Assembly: GCA_017410455.1 (NCBI GenBank)
Contig: JAFQQT010000001.1
Span: 1 to 64,000 of the forward strand
From: Clostridia bacterium
Lineage (GTDB): Bacteria; Bacillota; Clostridia; Christensenellales; Aristaeellaceae
DNA: 64,000 nt
Direction of reading: 5' to 3'
Under the pieces are notes generated by a model. That model was not told the origin of the DNA. It worked only from the letters and a program-made list of their open reading frames with translations, and searched no databases. The translations under genes and the position numbers were made by a program. Each line of letters starts with the position of its first letter. Positions within the stretch are counted from its first letter, which is position 1. Below are positions 1 to 7,448 of this stretch, piece by piece.

Positions 1-80
1 GAGACCTTCTCGATCAGTTCCTTACGAGCGGTCTCCTCCAGCGCAGTATCGATGATGTAGGTCAGTTCATACCTATTCAT
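1..80 (-). CDS. rpsF: 30S ribosomal protein S6, N-terminal part (cut by window edge)
   Basis: The first 26 codons read MNRYELTYIIDTALEETARK and onward, which matches the start of ribosomal protein S6, a 30S subunit protein that binds 16S rRNA together with S18. An AGGAGG lies 8 nt before this ATG. A second ATG directly upstream (position 83) is possible but has only 5 nt spacing. The rest of the gene, and the usual partners ssb and rpsR, lie outside the window to the left. A promoter and a candidate autoregulatory leader precede it. Confidence 0.9.
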   Translation of the reverse strand, partial: MNRYELTYIIDTALEETARKELIEKV

Positions 81-103
81 CATTTTCACCTCCTCTTGGA
101 CGT

Positions 104-142
104 TTGGCGGTACACTTTGCGTGTAGCGCAAGGATGTGCCAA
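104..142 (-). promoter_or_regulatory. candidate S6:S18 ribosomal-protein leader
   Basis: On the minus strand the transcript would begin with a stem closed by TTGG/CCAA, then CACA/TGT, then an inner hairpin TTGCG-CTACA-CGCAA. An unpaired ACCG sits on the 3' side just before CCAA. A stem with an unpaired CCG is the hallmark of the leader bound by the S6:S18 complex to repress rpsF operons. The structure starts almost exactly at the predicted transcription start. It was drawn by hand, not with a covariance model. Confidence 0.55.
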
Positions 143-148
143 TAAAGG

Positions 149-177
149 ATTATAGCAGAGTCGTCAAGGAATTGCAA
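149..177 (-). promoter_or_regulatory. sigma-A promoter of rpsF
   Basis: On the minus strand, TTGCAA (177-172) and TATAAT (154-149) are separated by 17 nt. Transcription would start near 142 and run into rpsF after a leader of about 60 nt. Confidence 0.75.
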
Positions 178-315
178 GGGGGTAAAGCCGGTATTTTCAA
201 CATTTTCGCAAGAAAAATTGCACGATCCATGACCGGACAGGAACACCCTGGTCGCCAGCCTTCCTCACCCGGGCGTCGCCTTTGTTTTTCTTCATACCCC
301 ATTTCGCCATCCGCC

Positions 316-344
316 TTGCCGCCGCCTGCGCCATATGCTATAAT
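316..344 (+). promoter_or_regulatory. sigma-A promoter of the CoA-transferase gene
   Basis: TTGCCG (316-321) and TATAAT (339-344) with a 17-nt spacer, 37 nt before the start codon of the CoA-transferase gene. The -10 box matches the consensus exactly. Confidence 0.7.
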
Positions 345-380
345 AGCCCCTGATATACATTCACGAAAGGCGGAAACACC

Positions 381-1892
381 ATGTTTCGCATCATGACCTC
401 TGACGAGGCCATCAGCCTCATCCGCGATGGCGACTGCATCTGCGTCAACTCCTTCGTGGGCATCGAGAACCCCGTCGAGCTGCACGAGGCCCTTTATCGC
501 CGCTATCAGCAGACCCACTCGCCCAAGCACCTCACCGTGGTATCCAGCGCCGGTTTCGGCGTCTGGGAGGAAAACCGCAACGCTGAGGGCTACATCCGTG
601 CCGGTGCGGTGGACAGGCTCATCTGCGGCCATTTCGGCGCCATGCCTTCCACCAAGAAGATCATTCTGGAGAACCGCTTCGAGGCCTACAACCTGCCCTT
701 GGGCTGCATCAGCCACGCCATCCGCGCCCAGGCCGGCGGCCTCCCCGGCGCGATGTCGAAGGTCGGCCTGGACATCTTCGTCGACCCCCGCCGCGAAGGC
801 CCAGGCATCAACTCCATTTCCACCGACAACTCCTTCGTCAAGATCGTCGATGTGGACGGCGAGGAGTTCCTCTACTACAAGCTCCCCAAGATCACCGTCG
901 CGCTCATCAAGGGCACCGCTGCCGACCGCAAGGGCAACATCTCCTTCGACGACATGTACATGTCCGGCGATGCGCTGAGCATCTGCCAGGCGGCGAAGAG
1001 CCACAACGGCATCGTCATCGTGCAGGTGGACCGCATCGTGGACGAGCCGACCCGCCCCCGCAACACCATCATCCCCGGCTGCCTGGTGGACGCCATCGTG
1101 GTTGAGGAGCCCGAGGCCCGCGACGACGCCTTCACCGCCCTGACCGGCTCCTTCGAGATCCGCTACGAGGACTGGCACGGCTGGACGGAGAAGCTGGACG
1201 CCCTGACGCCCTCGACCCGCTCCTCCGGCGTGGCGGCGGAGATCATCGGCAAGCGCGCCGCCCGCGAGCTCCGCAAGGAGGACATCGTCAACATCGGCAT
1301 CGGCATCCCGGAGACCATCAGCCGTTACGCCGAGGAGAACGGCCTGCTGGATCACATCACCCTGACGGTGGAGTCCGGCGGCATCGGCGGCTTCCCTGCC
1401 TCCGGCAAGGTCTTCGGCGCGATGATCGGCGCTGCCTCCGTCTACGACATGGCCAACCAGTTCGACCTGTACAACTCCGGCGGGCTGGACATCTGCTTCA
1501 TGGGCGCGCTGGAGGTGGACCGCCAGGGCAATGTCAACGCCCACCGCGGCCCCGGCGCCTATGCGGGCATCGGCGGCTTCGCCAACATCACCGCGAAAAC
1601 CCCGACGGTGGTCTTCTGCCTGACCTTCAACACCAAGGGCCTGAGCGTCAGCCAGGATGGCGAGAACGTCACCATCGAATCCAACGGCATCGTGCCCAAG
1701 TTCGTGCCCAGCGTGCGCTCGGTCAGCTTCTCCGCCCGCAACGCCATCGCCAACGGGCAGAAGGTGCTCTACATCACCGAGCGGTGCGTGTTCATCCTCA
1801 CTTCCCGGGGCCTCAAGCTCCTGGAGGTCTTCCCGGGCGTGGACGTGCAGCGCGATATCCTTGACCTGCTGCCCTTCGACGTGGAGGTCTGA
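381..1892 (+). CDS. acyl-CoA:carboxylate CoA-transferase (propionate/acetate CoA-transferase type)
   Basis: A 503-residue family I CoA-transferase with the alpha-like and beta-like halves fused in one chain, as in propionate CoA-transferase and acetoacetyl-type enzymes. It moves CoA between short-chain acyl-CoA and a free acid in the cytoplasm, usually in fermentation. The beta half has VESGGIGGFP; Glu331 in it aligns with the glutamate that forms the glutamyl-CoA intermediate. The glycine-rich NIGIGIPE lies upstream of it. AAAGGCGG precedes the ATG. It stands alone with its own promoter and terminator. The substrate pair (acetate, propionate, butyrate or lactate) cannot be told from sequence alone. 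Confidence 0.85.
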   Translation: MFRIMTSDEAISLIRDGDCICVNSFVGIENPVELHEALYRRYQQTHSPKHLTVVSSAGFGVWEENRNAEGYIRAGAVDRLICGHFGAMPSTKKIILENRFEAYNLPLGCISHAIRAQAGGLPGAMSKVGLDIFVDPRREGPGINSISTDNSFVKIVDVDGEEFLYYKLPKITVALIKGTAADRKGNISFDDMYMSGDALSICQAAKSHNGIVIVQVDRIVDEPTRPRNTIIPGCLVDAIVVEEPEARDDAFTALTGSFEIRYEDWHGWTEKLDALTPSTRSSGVAAEIIGKRAARELRKEDIVNIGIGIPETISRYAEENGLLDHITLTVESGGIGGFPASGKVFGAMIGAASVYDMANQFDLYNSGGLDICFMGALEVDRQGNVNAHRGPGAYAGIGGFANITAKTPTVVFCLTFNTKGLSVSQDGENVTIESNGIVPKFVPSVRSVSFSARNAIANGQKVLYITERCVFILTSRGLKLLEVFPGVDVQRDILDLLPFDVEV

Positions 1893-1927
1893 CTCTCCTC
1901 CCAGAATGCCATCTGAACATCACATGA

Positions 1928-1969
1928 ATAACCAGCACTGTTCCGAATCGCAGTGCTGGTTATCTTTTT
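1928..1969 (+). terminator. intrinsic terminator after the CoA-transferase gene
   Basis: Perfect 13-bp stem ATAACCAGCACTG / CAGTGCTGGTTAT with a 10-nt loop, followed by CTTTTTCTT. Confidence 0.85.
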
Positions 1970-2097
1970 CTTCATCAATCTATTTTTTAACAAATCAATC
2001 CTGAAAAGGAATACGCCATGGCTACATAGAATATATGCAATACAGTTGTGCGCAAAAAACTCAACAGACCAATAGCCACGAGAAAGGAGCATCCTAC

Positions 2098-2874
2098 ATG
2101 ACCCACAAGATCATCACAGAATTGATTGCTTCCAATGCATTTGAGCTGTATGGCCAGCCCAAATGGACCTTTGGCAAGAACACCTGCAACACCTACGAAG
2201 TTTTTGCAGAGCAGGTGCATCTGTCGGGTGAAGCAACCATTCCGGCGTGGATCCTGCTGGAGCTGATCGCCCGTGACGAGGAGCTGACGCTCATCTGGTC
2301 GAAATGGTTCCTGCAGGCTGCAATCGTCTCCGCAACGGAGCTGAGCACAAAAACCAACAGCCACGTAACGCTCTCCGTCAACCTTCTGCCGCAGTATGCA
2401 GGCCTTGATGACTTTGTGCCGCAGGTGCTGGAAGTGCTGGAGAAGACCGGCTTCAGCCCGAAGAAGCTGCAATTTGAGCTCAGCGAGGTGCAGCACCTGA
2501 ACCAGCGCGGCATTGAAAACCTCAACCGTCTCCATGATGAATATGGCGTCGGCCTGTATCTGTCCAACTTCGGCAAGGGGCACGCCAACATCCATCTGCT
2601 GGCCGACGTGCACTTTGACGGCATCGAACTGGACCGCGCCTTTGCCGCGCAGGTCCCCCATGACGACCAGATGGTCCGCCTGATCTGCGCCATTCAGAAC
2701 ATGGCCGACACGCTGTCGCTGAAGGTCTGCGCGAAGGGCATCGAAACCCCTGATCAGTTTGACTTCTTCGATCAGCTCAAGGTCTTCAAGGGCCAGGGTT
2801 TCCTTATCGGTCGCCCCATGCCCATGGATGCGCTGCTGGAATACATCAACGCTTATGCCGTGCATGCCGACTAA
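2098..2874 (+). CDS. degenerate EAL-domain protein, probably catalytically inactive
   Basis: 258 residues, a stand-alone EAL domain. The fold is recognisable from FELYGQPKW at the N-terminus, SVNLLP, FELSEVQ, GKGHANIHLL and GQGFLIGRPMP near the end. Active c-di-GMP phosphodiesterases need EAL, the ELTE glutamate, DDFGTG, KID and AEG. Here EAL reads EVF, DDFG reads SNFG, KID reads ELD and AEG reads AKG; only the ELSE glutamate and the VNL asparagine remain. Most metal ligands and the catalytic lysine are therefore gone. I infer a c-di-GMP sensor or a protein-binding domain. The start was chosen because AAGGAG lies 8 nt upstream; an in-frame ATG at 2035 has no ribosome binding site. Confidence 0.85.
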   Translation: MTHKIITELIASNAFELYGQPKWTFGKNTCNTYEVFAEQVHLSGEATIPAWILLELIARDEELTLIWSKWFLQAAIVSATELSTKTNSHVTLSVNLLPQYAGLDDFVPQVLEVLEKTGFSPKKLQFELSEVQHLNQRGIENLNRLHDEYGVGLYLSNFGKGHANIHLLADVHFDGIELDRAFAAQVPHDDQMVRLICAIQNMADTLSLKVCAKGIETPDQFDFFDQLKVFKGQGFLIGRPMPMDALLEYINAYAVHAD

Positions 2875-2880
2875 TCCCAT

Positions 2881-2910
2881 CCCCTCCGGAACCGCCTTCC
2901 GGAGGGGTTT
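2881..2910 (+). terminator. intrinsic terminator after the EAL-like gene
   Basis: 11-bp stem CCCCTCCGGAA / TTCCGGAGGGG with a 5-nt loop, followed by TTT. Starts 6 nt after the stop codon. Confidence 0.7.
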
Positions 2911-2921
2911 CGATAAACAAT

Positions 2922-2960
2922 GAAACAGCCTGCGGACACACGCGTTCCGCAGGCTGTTAC
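2922..2960 (-). terminator. terminator-like hairpin after the NhaC-type antiporter gene
   Basis: 13-bp perfect stem AACAGCCTGCGGA / TCCGCAGGCTGTT. On the minus strand it follows the antiporter stop codon directly and ends in TTTCATTGTTT, a weak T-tract. It faces the terminator at 2881-2910, as expected between convergent genes. Confidence 0.65.
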
Positions 2961-2961
2961 C

Positions 2962-4293
2962 TTATGCATTTTTCCGCTTCTTCATCCCCGTGAAGGCAAT
3001 GGCCACCAGCGAGCAGATCAGCAGCATCATCGGGTAATGCAGGTTCGGGATGATGTCGAAGGCCGTCACGCCGGTTGCCTCCGCCGCAGCCACCGCCGTC
3101 AGCAGCTGCGCGCCATAGGGGAGCACGCCCTGCGTGATGCAGGAGAAGGTATCCAGCAGGCAGGCTGTGCGCTGCGGCGTGACGCCGTATTCCTCACTCA
3201 TCTCCCGGGCGATGGGGTTGGCCATCACGATGGCAACCGTGTTGTTCGCCGTGGCGACGTCCATCACCATCACCAGCATGCCCACGCCCAGCTGACCGCC
3301 GCGCTTGCCCCGGAAGATGCGGCGGATGAAGTTCAGCAGCGCATCAAAGCCGCCCGCCTCGCGGATCAGCGCGCACAGCGCCGCCACCAGCACCGCCACC
3401 ATCGCTGTTTCAAACATGCCGGACATGCCGCTGCCCAGATTTGCCAGCAGCTGGCTGAACACCGTCTGCCCTTCGGCAGGAACGATCGCGCCCGTCAGCA
3501 GCACCATCGCCGCGCCGGACACGATGCCCACCAGCAGCACCACAAAGACGTTCACGCCAGCCACGCCGCCCACCAGCACCAGCATGTAGGGCAGCATCAG
3601 CATCAGGTCGTATTCGCCCACTACCGGCACAGCCTCCTGGCGGGCCGTCAGCACAAGGATGATGACCAGCGTCATCACCGCCGCCGGCAGCGCAATGAGG
3701 AAGTTGCCGCGGAACTTGTCCTTCATCGCACATCCCTGGCCGTTGCAGGCGGCGATGGTCGTGTCCGAAATGACGGAGAGGTTATCGCCGAACATCGCGC
3801 CACCCACCACCGTGCCGATGCACAGCGCCGGCGAATACCCCGCCGCCACAGCCACCTCAACGGCAATGGGCGTCAGCAGGGAGATGGTGCCCACGGAGGT
3901 GCCCATCGCCGTGGAAATGAAGCACCCCACCACGAACAGCACCGCCAACGCAAACTGCGGCGCGATCACCGACAGCATGAAGTACGCCACGCTCTGGGCG
4001 CTGCTGCGGCCCACCACGCCCACGAAGGCGCCAGCCACCAGGAAGATCAGCACCATGGTGATGATGTCCTTATCGCCCACGCCGCGCCCCATGATGGTCA
4101 GCTTCTCGTCGAAGGAGACCTTCCTGTTCTGCAGGCAGGCCGCGAGGATTGCCACCAGAAACGCGCCGATGATCGGCACGCAGTAGAAGCCCTTGTCGAT
4201 GCCCATGCCATACTGCAGCAGCAGGCCCAACCCCAGATACATCAGCAGAAACACACCAATCGGCAGCAGCGCCGCCGGATTCCCCTTCTTCAT
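2962..4293 (-). CDS. Na+/H+ antiporter NhaC family membrane protein
   Basis: 443 residues with about ten to twelve hydrophobic segments starting at residue 6. The segment MGTSVGTISLLTPIA, followed by GGAMFGDNLSVISDTTIAA, is the signature of the NhaC/ion-transporter family (PF03553), which exchanges cytoplasmic Na+ for H+; some relatives are amino-acid or malate/lactate antiporters. Codons upstream of this ATG read a basic, non-membrane stretch; GGAGGA lies 5 nt before the chosen ATG, so a longer start at 4383 is unlikely. It is monocistronic, with its own promoter and a convergent terminator. The true substrate remains open. Confidence 0.85.
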   Translation of the reverse strand: MKKGNPAALLPIGVFLLMYLGLGLLLQYGMGIDKGFYCVPIIGAFLVAILAACLQNRKVSFDEKLTIMGRGVGDKDIITMVLIFLVAGAFVGVVGRSSAQSVAYFMLSVIAPQFALAVLFVVGCFISTAMGTSVGTISLLTPIAVEVAVAAGYSPALCIGTVVGGAMFGDNLSVISDTTIAACNGQGCAMKDKFRGNFLIALPAAVMTLVIILVLTARQEAVPVVGEYDLMLMLPYMLVLVGGVAGVNVFVVLLVGIVSGAAMVLLTGAIVPAEGQTVFSQLLANLGSGMSGMFETAMVAVLVAALCALIREAGGFDALLNFIRRIFRGKRGGQLGVGMLVMVMDVATANNTVAIVMANPIAREMSEEYGVTPQRTACLLDTFSCITQGVLPYGAQLLTAVAAAEATGVTAFDIIPNLHYPMMLLICSLVAIAFTGMKKRKNA

Positions 4294-4327
4294 AAGTATC
4301 CTCCACTTCATTGGTCGCATCCTGTCT

Positions 4328-4356
4328 ACTTTATCATGCCGGGCCGGAGAAGTCAA
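4328..4356 (-). promoter_or_regulatory. sigma-A promoter of the NhaC-type antiporter gene
   Basis: Minus strand TTGACT (4356-4351), 17-nt spacer, TAAAGT (4333-4328). It lies 35 nt upstream of the start codon. Confidence 0.65.
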
Positions 4357-4477
4357 TTCCCGTCCGCAACAAAAAACCGGCATTGCCGCAGCGCCGCCGG
4401 TTACAGGGTTTTATATTCCCAATAAGTACATTTCGGGAATGTAAGGGTATATTTAGGGATTCCTGTTTTGTACCCTG

Positions 4478-4939
4478 TTATTTCATCGTCTGGAGTTTCC
4501 CGCGCAGCTCCACCAGATGGCTGCTCTCTTCACGGACGATGTCCATGAAGACTGCCTGCACTGCCGGCTCATCGCACTTCCTGGCAAACTCGGCATAGGT
4601 GCGCACGGCGTCCGCCTCGCTGTCGGCGGCATACTGGTAGAGGCCCTTCAGGGTGGTCAGCGCCTGCTCGCGCTTCATCTCCATTACGCCACCGGTGAAG
4701 AGCACTTCCGCCGCCATGGAGGAGATCAGCAGCCTTTCCTCCGCCTCGTCCACCATGTGGCACTCCCGCATCTCGCTGAAGCGCTGCAGGTGGCGGCTTT
4801 CATCGGCCAGGATCTCCGTGATGCCTGAGCGCACCTGCTCATCCGTCGCCAGCATCAGCGCCCGCTCATACACGCGGATCGCACGCCTTTCCATCTCCAC
4901 GGCGATGCACAACGCCTGACATTCGTTCTTCACAACCAT
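4478..4939 (-). CDS. ferritin-like diiron protein (rubrerythrin superfamily)
   Basis: 153 residues predicted as a four-helix bundle. Two metal-binding ExxH motifs are visible, DESRH in helix 2 and EESSH in helix 4, together with EMERRAIRVYE in helix 1 and DSEADAVRTYAEFA in helix 3. Ferritin-like proteins of this size use a diiron site for peroxide removal or iron handling. There is no C-terminal rubredoxin CxxC domain, so it is not a classical rubrerythrin. ATG at 4939 was chosen because AGAGGT sits 7 nt upstream; a GTG at 4945 would add two residues. The gene ends next to a cluster of DnaA boxes on its upstream side. Confidence 0.8.
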   Translation of the reverse strand: MVVKNECQALCIAVEMERRAIRVYERALMLATDEQVRSGITEILADESRHLQRFSEMRECHMVDEAEERLLISSMAAEVLFTGGVMEMKREQALTTLKGLYQYAADSEADAVRTYAEFARKCDEPAVQAVFMDIVREESSHLVELRGKLQTMK

Positions 4940-4981
4940 ATTCACACCTCTTCCACAGCTTATTCCCGGATATCCACCGGA

Positions 4982-5089
4982 TTATGCACACTTATCCACA
5001 AAGTTATCCACACTTTCCACAGCCTGTGGATGGTTTTGCAGCGCCTTTTCCACAATATCCACAAGGTTATCCACATACCATGTGGATGA
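4982..5089. other. DnaA-box cluster I, intergenic (candidate origin element)
   Basis: Within 108 bp I count TTATGCACA (4982-4990), TTATCCACA (4992-5000, 5004-5012, 5067-5075), CTTTCCACA (5013-5021), TTTTCCACA (5046-5054), ATATCCACA (5055-5063) and inverted TGTGGATGG (5025-5033) and TGTGGATGA (5081-5089). Four match the DnaA consensus TTATNCACA exactly and the rest differ by one or two bases. The cluster sits between the ferritin-like and DUF1858 genes and has no coding content. Confidence 0.85.
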
Positions 5090-5164
5090 CTCTGCACCCG
5101 CCCAAAAGATGTGAAACCCGCCTGCCACAAGGCCTGGCGCCATTTGGGCAAAATCTGCGCCGCA

Positions 5165-5206
5165 ACAAAACAACGCGCCCCCTTCGGTAGCATCCGAGGG
5201 AGCGCG
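5165..5206 (-). terminator. intrinsic terminator after the DUF1858 gene
   Basis: On the minus strand GCGCTCCCTCGG pairs with CCGAAGGGGGCGC around a 6-nt loop, followed by GTTGTTTTGTTG. Confidence 0.7.
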
Positions 5207-5212
5207 ATCGGG

Positions 5213-5428
5213 TTACGCCTTGGCGATGTGCACCTCATTGAGCTGCTCAACGAGGACGTTCACATCCTGACCATGCACCATGGCCGCCTGTTCCAGGGTC
5301 TCACCGGTGGAGTGGGGGCAGAACAGGCAGTGCATGCCCATCGCGCCGAACACAGCCACAACATTTTCCAGCGCGTCCTCATCGCAGGTGCGCAGCACTT
5401 CGCCAACGGTCATATCCTTATGGATCAT
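5213..5428 (-). CDS. DUF1858 domain protein with a CxxC redox motif
   Basis: 71 residues beginning MIHKDMTVGEVL and containing HCLFCPHSTGETLEQAAMVHG. This is the DUF1858 fold (also called the hybrid-cluster-protein-associated redox disulfide domain), a small helical module with one CxxC pair. Members occur in anaerobes, alone or fused to iron-sulfur enzymes, and are thought to take part in thiol redox; the reaction is not known. GAAGG lies upstream of the ATG. The gene has its own promoter and terminator, so it is expressed alone. Confidence 0.85.
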   Translation of the reverse strand: MIHKDMTVGEVLRTCDEDALENVVAVFGAMGMHCLFCPHSTGETLEQAAMVHGQDVNVLVEQLNEVHIAKA

Positions 5429-5475
5429 CGTCTTTACCTTCTTTCCGCAGCTGCCTGATGCAGCCGCCTGACATT

Positions 5476-5504
5476 ATGATACTTCATCATACCCGGCTTG
5501 TCAA
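5476..5504 (-). promoter_or_regulatory. sigma-A promoter of the DUF1858 gene
   Basis: Minus strand TTGACA (5504-5499), 17-nt spacer, TATCAT (5481-5476). It lies 48 nt before the start codon. Confidence 0.75.
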
Positions 5505-5515
5505 GTCCTATTCCC

Positions 5516-6385
5516 TCACTGGCCCATGTCCACGGGCATGTCCGTTTCCAGGAAGGGATCAGCGCCTTCATAGCCGTCGAGCCGCACATCATCGCCGCTA
5601 CCCATCACAGTGGGATTGCTGACAGGCGGATTGAGCATGCTGATATTGATGAAGCCATCATCCTCCATGCTGAGCCTGACAGCCTGGCCCTGAATCGTCA
5701 TGGGGATAATCTCCGTTTCAACGGTGCGGGCACGCCGTGCGTATTCGATGATGATGTCGCCACGGGTCCAGAAGTGCATCGGGCAGAGGATGCGCGGCTT
5801 GATCGTCATCATGAAGTAATTCGCGCCTGCATCATAGTGCGACCCCATCCGCGGATCCACCGGGAAGAAGCACCAGTCGATCTCCTGGCCGACAATGGGC
5901 GCCACTTCCTGAATGAAATCCTCTTCCGCCATGGATATCTCGCGCACGGTGGAAACTTCCCGCCAGTGCCAGTTGTTCAGATCGCCCGCGTGGAAGAACT
6001 TCACGCCGTCCACATCCACCAGGAAGGAAACGCCGGCGTCCGTAGAGCCAAAGGCTTTCACATGCACCCGGTCGGACAGCGTCATTTCCCCGCCGGGGCC
6101 CATGCGGCGACCCCGCGCATCCGCCGGCATATCATCGGCAATGATGTAGGTCACCGGCGCGTACTGATCCCAGTCATACACAACCGGGTCGAAGTGATCC
6201 TCGTGATCGTGGGAGATGAACACATACACCTCGCTGAAGCGGGCGAGGAAGTCCGCGCGGATCTGCCGGTCTTCCGGCATCTTCTTTGCCTTTCCGGTCC
6301 AGTAATCAAACACCAGCAGCACATTCCCGCTTGCCACGGAGAATCCGCTGTGATGATAGTAGGTTATCGTCATCGTCTTGCCCAA
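5516..6385 (-). CDS. metallo-beta-lactamase-fold hydrolase
   Basis: 289 residues. SHDHEDHFDP provides the HxHxDH metal-binding motif, FFHAGDLNNWH supplies the next metal-ligand segment and CPMHFW a later histidine, as in UlaG-like or RNase Z-like metallo-hydrolases. The substrate is unknown; no secretion signal is present, so it is cytoplasmic. The start is read as TTG, because GGAGGT sits 8-9 nt upstream of it and far from the next in-frame ATG at 6373; using that ATG would remove four residues. It has a strong promoter and an 80-nt leader with a CTGGCA/TGCCAG hairpin. Confidence 0.75.
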   Translation of the reverse strand: MGKTMTITYYHHSGFSVASGNVLLVFDYWTGKAKKMPEDRQIRADFLARFSEVYVFISHDHEDHFDPVVYDWDQYAPVTYIIADDMPADARGRRMGPGGEMTLSDRVHVKAFGSTDAGVSFLVDVDGVKFFHAGDLNNWHWREVSTVREISMAEEDFIQEVAPIVGQEIDWCFFPVDPRMGSHYDAGANYFMMTIKPRILCPMHFWTRGDIIIEYARRARTVETEIIPMTIQGQAVRLSMEDDGFINISMLNPPVSNPTVMGSGDDVRLDGYEGADPFLETDMPVDMGQ

Positions 6386-6473
6386 AGGTGAGCACCTCCG
6401 AAACGTGCAGCGCCTTCTGCTGCTTGGTGGGGTTCTTCAGCATCCCTGGCAACTGCCAGAGGCATTCCTATGT

Positions 6474-6502
6474 ATTATGCCATGAAAAACCCCATTTGTC
6501 AA
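6474..6502 (-). promoter_or_regulatory. sigma-A promoter of the metallo-hydrolase gene
   Basis: Minus strand TTGACA (6502-6497), 17-nt spacer, CATAAT (6479-6474). The -35 box is a perfect match. Confidence 0.75.
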
Positions 6503-6620
6503 ATTTTTTACCCCGTTTTTGATGGTAAAAACCCTCATTTTTCATTTTTTCGTCATTTTCAGCATTCATTCCCCACTCATATGCCATTTTTCCTAAAATT
6601 TCGACACTTATGAACCACTT
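6490..6620. other. AT-rich intergenic island
   Basis: A stretch of about 130 bp with many T-runs (ATTTTTT, GTTTTTG, CATTTTTC) inside otherwise GC-rich DNA. It carries no ORF of note. It lies between DnaA-box clusters I and II, so it could serve as an unwinding region, but it may simply be the UP element and spacer of the promoter at 6474-6502. Confidence 0.4.
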
Positions 6621-6623
6621 TCG

Positions 6624-7436
6624 TCACAGGAGCCAGCATGTCATCTTTCTCTGACAGAAGGACGCCTGGTACTTACCACCCAGCGCTCTGACCATTTCCT
6701 TTGCCCGCTCCACGTCCGCGTAGTTCCGGTCCACGCCATGGCTGTCCGAGCCAAAGGTGAACAGCTCGCCCCCCAGCTCAATGTACCGGCGGAGGATGCT
6801 TGAGTGTGCAAAGGTGTTGCCCGTGCTGGCAAAACCGCTGGTGTTGACCTCCAGGCACTTGCCCAACCCGATCACATGGCGGAGGATCGCGTCAAAAGCA
6901 TCCGGCGCATCCTCATACACCAGCGCGCGCTCCGCCCCGGTATAGGCGCTGTACTTCGCCACATAACCGATATGCGCCACCGAGTCGAAATCCTCCCACG
7001 CCAGGATGGACTCCGCCTTCGCCTCCGCGTACTCGCGATAGGCTGCAGCGCGGGTCTTCCCGCCAAAGTAGTGGCTGATATCGTAGCAGTCCACACCATT
7101 GACCAGATGCAGCGAAAGCAGGCGGAAATCCAGCGGCAGTTCATCCAGATATGCCTTGATCTGCGGGCGGAACAGCGAATTATCGCCAATCTCCACGCCT
7201 GTGCGGATGGTCAGCTGCGGAAACATCCGCCGCGCCGCCAGTACATCCGAAAAGTACATATCCCAGATGGGCGGCACGTCCATGCCCTCTTCCGGATGCC
7301 CGGGTTCAATGTGCTCCGTCAGGCAGATTTCCTGCACACCCTTATCGATCATCGACTGGCACAGTTCGGCCACTGTCTGCTGCCCGTCCATGGAATGCAG
7401 CGTGTGCAGGTGGTAATCCATTCTTCTTTGTTCCAC
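6624..7436 (-). CDS. PHP-domain phosphoesterase, histidinol-phosphatase type
   Basis: About 270 residues. DYHLHTLHSMDG, LTEHIEP, TGVEIG and FGSDSH are the four metal-binding motifs of the PHP fold as found in HisK/HisJ histidinol phosphatases, which hydrolyse L-histidinol phosphate. No other his gene is near, so the substrate is an inference. A GTG start 8 nt after GAGGAG was chosen; ATG at 7421, directly before DYHLH, is the alternative and has a weak AAGAAG. The start region overlaps a parS site, and the gene begins 12 nt after the addA stop codon, so the two are probably co-transcribed. Confidence 0.8.
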   Translation of the reverse strand: MEQRRMDYHLHTLHSMDGQQTVAELCQSMIDKGVQEICLTEHIEPGHPEEGMDVPPIWDMYFSDVLAARRMFPQLTIRTGVEIGDNSLFRPQIKAYLDELPLDFRLLSLHLVNGVDCYDISHYFGGKTRAAAYREYAEAKAESILAWEDFDSVAHIGYVAKYSAYTGAERALVYEDAPDAFDAILRHVIGLGKCLEVNTSGFASTGNTFAHSSILRRYIELGGELFTFGSDSHGVDRNYADVERAKEMVRALGGKYQASFCQRKMTCWLL

Positions 7437-7444
7437 GTGAAACA
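7429..7444. other. parS site 1 (ParB/Spo0J centromere)
   Basis: TGTTCCACGTGAAACA, identical to the Bacillus subtilis parS consensus. It spans the start codon of the PHP gene. It is the leftmost of three such sites within 3.9 kb. Confidence 0.92.
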
Positions 7445-7448
7445 CTCC

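Noticed and set aside
150..1544. Long minus-strand ORF opposite the CoA-transferase gene
   Set aside because: Shadow of the real gene in GC-rich DNA; no ribosome binding site and no recognisable protein pattern.
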